DNA from: Bradyrhizobium sp. LMTR 3
Lineage (GTDB): Bacteria; Pseudomonadota; Alphaproteobacteria; Rhizobiales; Xanthobacteraceae
Assembly (NCBI RefSeq): GCF_001693485.1
Contig: NZ_MAXC01000023.1
Location: forward strand, 310,001-374,000
Direction: 5' to 3'
DNA: 64,000 nt
Shown: positions 61,856 through 64,000 of the stretch, one piece after another
Numbering within the stretch: the first letter of the stretch is position 1
Layout of the letters: every line of letters begins with the position of its first letter
Notes under the pieces: model-generated
Told to the model about the DNA's origin: nothing
What the model saw: the letters and a program-made list of their open reading frames with translations, nothing else
Database searches by the model: none
Translations under genes and position numbers: made by a program

Positions 61856-62830
61856 CTAGCTCGCCGGGATCTTGCATTGCATCGTGCAATGCACGCCGGT
61901 TTTCAGGAAGCTGATCTCGGTCTTGCCGTCGAACGCGCGCAGCGCCGATTGCAACAGCTTGGTGCCGAAGCCCGGCGGGCCGACGCCTTCGATCACGGGG
62001 CCTTCGGTTTCATCCCAGGTGAGATTGAGGCGATCGTCCGACACCGACCACGACACCTGTAGCAGCCCGCGGGCCGAAGAAAACGCGCCGTACTTGCCGG
62101 CATTGGTGGCCAGCTCGTGGAAGATCAGCGCCAGGCTGACCGCCAGTTTGGCCGGCAGAAACAGTGCATCGCCGTTCAAATTGAACCGGACGTGGCCGTA
62201 GGGCCCGAGCTCGGAACGCAGCATGTCCTTGATGTCGCAGCCGCTGCCGTCCAGCCGCGCGATCAAATCGTCGGTTGCCGACAATGCGCGGAGGCGGCGA
62301 TCGATGCTGCCCCAGACCTGCGGCTGGTCCTGCAGAACCTGGTGCAGCACAGCGTGAATCGTCGATGTCTTGTTTTTGAGCCGGTGCTGCAACTCCTCGA
62401 TCAGGAGCTTGCGATATTCCTCTTCCTGGACCAGGCGTTTGGAATCTTCCCGTTGTTGCGCGACGATCCTCCGGTAATGGTCGACGCCCCAAATGGCAAA
62501 GCCGCAAACTGCCCAGAACATCACTAGCAGCGCAAACCGTGCGGAATCGGCCGTGGCACTGCTGAAATTGACGAGGACGCCGAGCGCGCCTCCCGCGATT
62601 GCCGTCGCGATCCCGATCCGGGCGCCGCCGACGGCGGCGGCCAGGAACACGGCTGGAAAATAAGGCGTGAAGAATACGTCCGGACGAATCTGGGCAATGC
62701 CCCACCGGGCGATCGTCGACAAGGCAAGGCAGCCGGCCGCGAACACGGTGCTGGAAAGCAGGGAGGGCTGGGAGATCCCCTGCCAGCCGTGCCTGAGCTC
62801 GTCGATCAATTTCTTCATCGGGGTTGTCAC
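61856..62830 (-). CDS. Membrane histidine kinase, HWE/HisKA_2 type
   Basis: 324 aa from a GTG at 62830, or 320 from an ATG at 62818; neither has a strong ribosome-binding site. Four N-terminal membrane segments (MASE-like: FTPYFPAVFLAAAVGGARIG). The phospho-acceptor helix is LLIEELQHRLKNKTSTIHAV (His followed by Arg-Leu-Lys-Asn, the HWE/HisKA_2 pattern) and the ATPase part has LALIFHELATNAGKYGAFSS. No response regulator adjoins. Related kinases act in light, stress or general stress signalling. Confidence 0.9.
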   Translation of the reverse strand: MTTPMKKLIDELRHGWQGISQPSLLSSTVFAAGCLALSTIARWGIAQIRPDVFFTPYFPAVFLAAAVGGARIGIATAIAGGALGVLVNFSSATADSARFALLVMFWAVCGFAIWGVDHYRRIVAQQREDSKRLVQEEEYRKLLIEELQHRLKNKTSTIHAVLHQVLQDQPQVWGSIDRRLRALSATDDLIARLDGSGCDIKDMLRSELGPYGHVRFNLNGDALFLPAKLAVSLALIFHELATNAGKYGAFSSARGLLQVSWSVSDDRLNLTWDETEGPVIEGVGPPGFGTKLLQSALRAFDGKTEISFLKTGVHCTMQCKIPAS

Positions 62831-63012
62831 TTCACGTGATCAGCGCATCCAAAATATGGCCGATCATACCGAAAATCGGGGATTTCGTGGCGCGGAGGGC
62901 GGCAAGGCCAGCCGAGCGCCGGGTGATTGCGATGGAACAAGCTTGCTTGCCTTGTCCGCGAGAGGCGGGAATATTGGCGTCAACGTCAACGAATTTCGAC
63001 GGGGGTAACAAC

Positions 63013-63855
63013 ATGGGACGGCTGGACGGCAAGGTCGCAGTGATCACCGGCGCGACCAGCGGCATCGGGTTGCACACCGCGGAGCTATTCGTCGCCGAGG
63101 GCGCAAAAATCGTCATCGCCGGGCGGCGCGTGCCGGAGGGCGAGGCGCTGGCCAAGAAGCTCGGCGCCAACTGCATCTTCCGCCAGACCGACGTCACGGT
63201 GGAAGAGCAGATGAGCGCGCTGATCGGGCTTGCGGTGGAAAAGTTCGGCCGCATCGATTGCCTGTTCAACAATGCCGGCGGTCCGGCGCAGACCGGCGGC
63301 ATCGAAGGCCTCGAGGTCGAGCGGTTTGATGCCGCGATGGCGACGCTGGTGCGCAGCGTGATGCTCGGCATGAAGCACGCGGCGCCGCATATGCGTAAGC
63401 AAGGCTCCGGCAGCATCATCAACAACGGCAGCATTGCCGGCCGCCTCGCCGGCTTTTCGTCGTCGATGGTCTATAGCGCGGCAAAGGCCGCCGTCATCCA
63501 TCTCACCAAATGCGTGGCGATGGAACTCGGCGAAGCCAACATCCGCGTCAATTCGATTTCGCCCGGCGCGATCGCGACCGGCATTTTCGGCAAGGCGCTC
63601 GGCCTGCCGGTGGAAGCCGCCGAAAAGACCCCGGCCGTGATGCGCGAGGTCTACAAGGCCGCGCAGCCGATTCCGCGCGCGGGACTGCCCGAGGATATCG
63701 CGCACGCCGCGGTATTTCTGGCCAGCGACGAATCCTCCTTCATCAACGGCCACGATCTGGTGGTCGACGGCGCCATGACCGGCGGCCGCAACTGGAGCCA
63801 GCAGCAGCAGGGTTATGTCACACTGAGGAAGGCCTTCGATCAGGGGGCGGGGTAG
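63013..63855 (+). CDS. Short-chain dehydrogenase/reductase
   Basis: 280 aa from the ATG at 63013. Classical SDR: nucleotide motif VAVITGATSGIG, CLFNNAGGPAQTGG, catalytic Ser in IINNGSIAGRLAG, YSAAKAAVIHLTK (Tyr-x-x-x-Lys), and the C-terminal INGHDLVVDGAMTGG. The preceding frame to 62824 overlaps the divergent kinase gene and is rejected. NAD(P)-dependent alcohol/ketone oxidoreductase; substrate unknown. Confidence 0.93.
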   Translation: MGRLDGKVAVITGATSGIGLHTAELFVAEGAKIVIAGRRVPEGEALAKKLGANCIFRQTDVTVEEQMSALIGLAVEKFGRIDCLFNNAGGPAQTGGIEGLEVERFDAAMATLVRSVMLGMKHAAPHMRKQGSGSIINNGSIAGRLAGFSSSMVYSAAKAAVIHLTKCVAMELGEANIRVNSISPGAIATGIFGKALGLPVEAAEKTPAVMREVYKAAQPIPRAGLPEDIAHAAVFLASDESSFINGHDLVVDGAMTGGRNWSQQQQGYVTLRKAFDQGAG

Positions 63856-63864
63856 GGTCACGCC

Positions 63865-63982
63865 GTCATTGCGAGCCACCCGGTCGGCGCGAAGCGCCGC
63901 CGGATGACAGGCTCCGCGAAGCAATCCATAGGGCCACATATGGAGGCATTGATTGCTTCGTCGCTTCGCTCCTCGCAATGAC
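63865..63982. repeat. Interspersed palindromic repeat family C
   Basis: About 118 bp bounded by GTCATTGCGAG and CTCGCAATGAC, with inner arms GCGAAGCAATC and GATTGCTTCGTCGC. Extragenic elements of this GTCATTGCGAG type are common in Bradyrhizobium-like genomes. It follows the SDR stop codon by about 10 bp. Single copy in the window. Confidence 0.85.
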
Positions 63983-64000
63983 GGCCCCAAATTGCAAGGG

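Overview
The window is GC-rich chromosomal DNA from an alphaproteobacterium, most probably Bradyrhizobium or a close Nitrobacteraceae relative. Pointers are the dnaA / dnaN / recF / gyrB / murA neighbourhood, orphan TctC-type binding proteins, an Aap-like amino-acid transporter, a DUF3551 protein, an ArsR-SRPBCC-DUF899-DUF1428 block, and several families of about 100-bp intergenic palindromic repeats. This placement is inference from gene content; no database search was possible.

Layout. 1-13.6 kb is the replication core, read leftward: rpsT, a 1.3-kb gene-free stretch with a perfect DnaA box, dnaA (with its own terminator), dnaN, a DUF559 nuclease-like gene between two inverted 60-bp repeats, recF, gyrB, murA and a MATE exporter cut by the left edge. 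A rightward acyltransferase-SGNH gene is inserted between recF and gyrB. 13.9-24.5 kb is mixed: msrA, a polysaccharide-export lipoprotein, two orphan TctC proteins, hydrolases, an HD-GYP protein and an acyl-CoA ligase. 24.6-26.7 kb is the ArsR-controlled block, whose promoter predicts a leaderless mRNA. 26.9-32.0 kb is a Ugp-like ABC importer followed by a GpdQ-like phosphodiesterase, probably a glycerophosphodiester or phosphodiester scavenging operon. 32.1-38.5 kb is an RpiR-controlled amino-acid uptake and catabolism locus (two permeases, aminotransferase, binding protein, racemase-like protein) without its ATPase, with a perfect 12-bp inverted repeat in front of the regulator.

38.6-48.1 kb carries MFS, AraC, chemoreceptor, a toxin-antitoxin pair, a possible copper pair (His/Met-rich outer-membrane protein and PCuAC chaperone) and an orphan fabA. 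48.3-52.3 kb contains an MFS protein, a frameshifted gene remnant, a HigBA-like module between two direct repeats, MAPEG and tRNA-Arg(CCG). 52.4-64 kb holds UspA, YccF, a flavin monooxygenase, a cNMP-binding patatin, two GGDEF-EAL proteins, an HWE-type kinase and an SDR.

Most noteworthy: DUF559-flanking repeats that differ only by compensatory base pairs; a MurA with Asp in place of the fosfomycin-target Cys; two intergenic repeat families, one lying at the 3' ends of genes and apparently supplying stop codons and terminators; a leaderless ArsR transcript; 22-bp iterons upstream of the PCuAC gene; and the repeat-flanked HigBA island beside a truncated gene.
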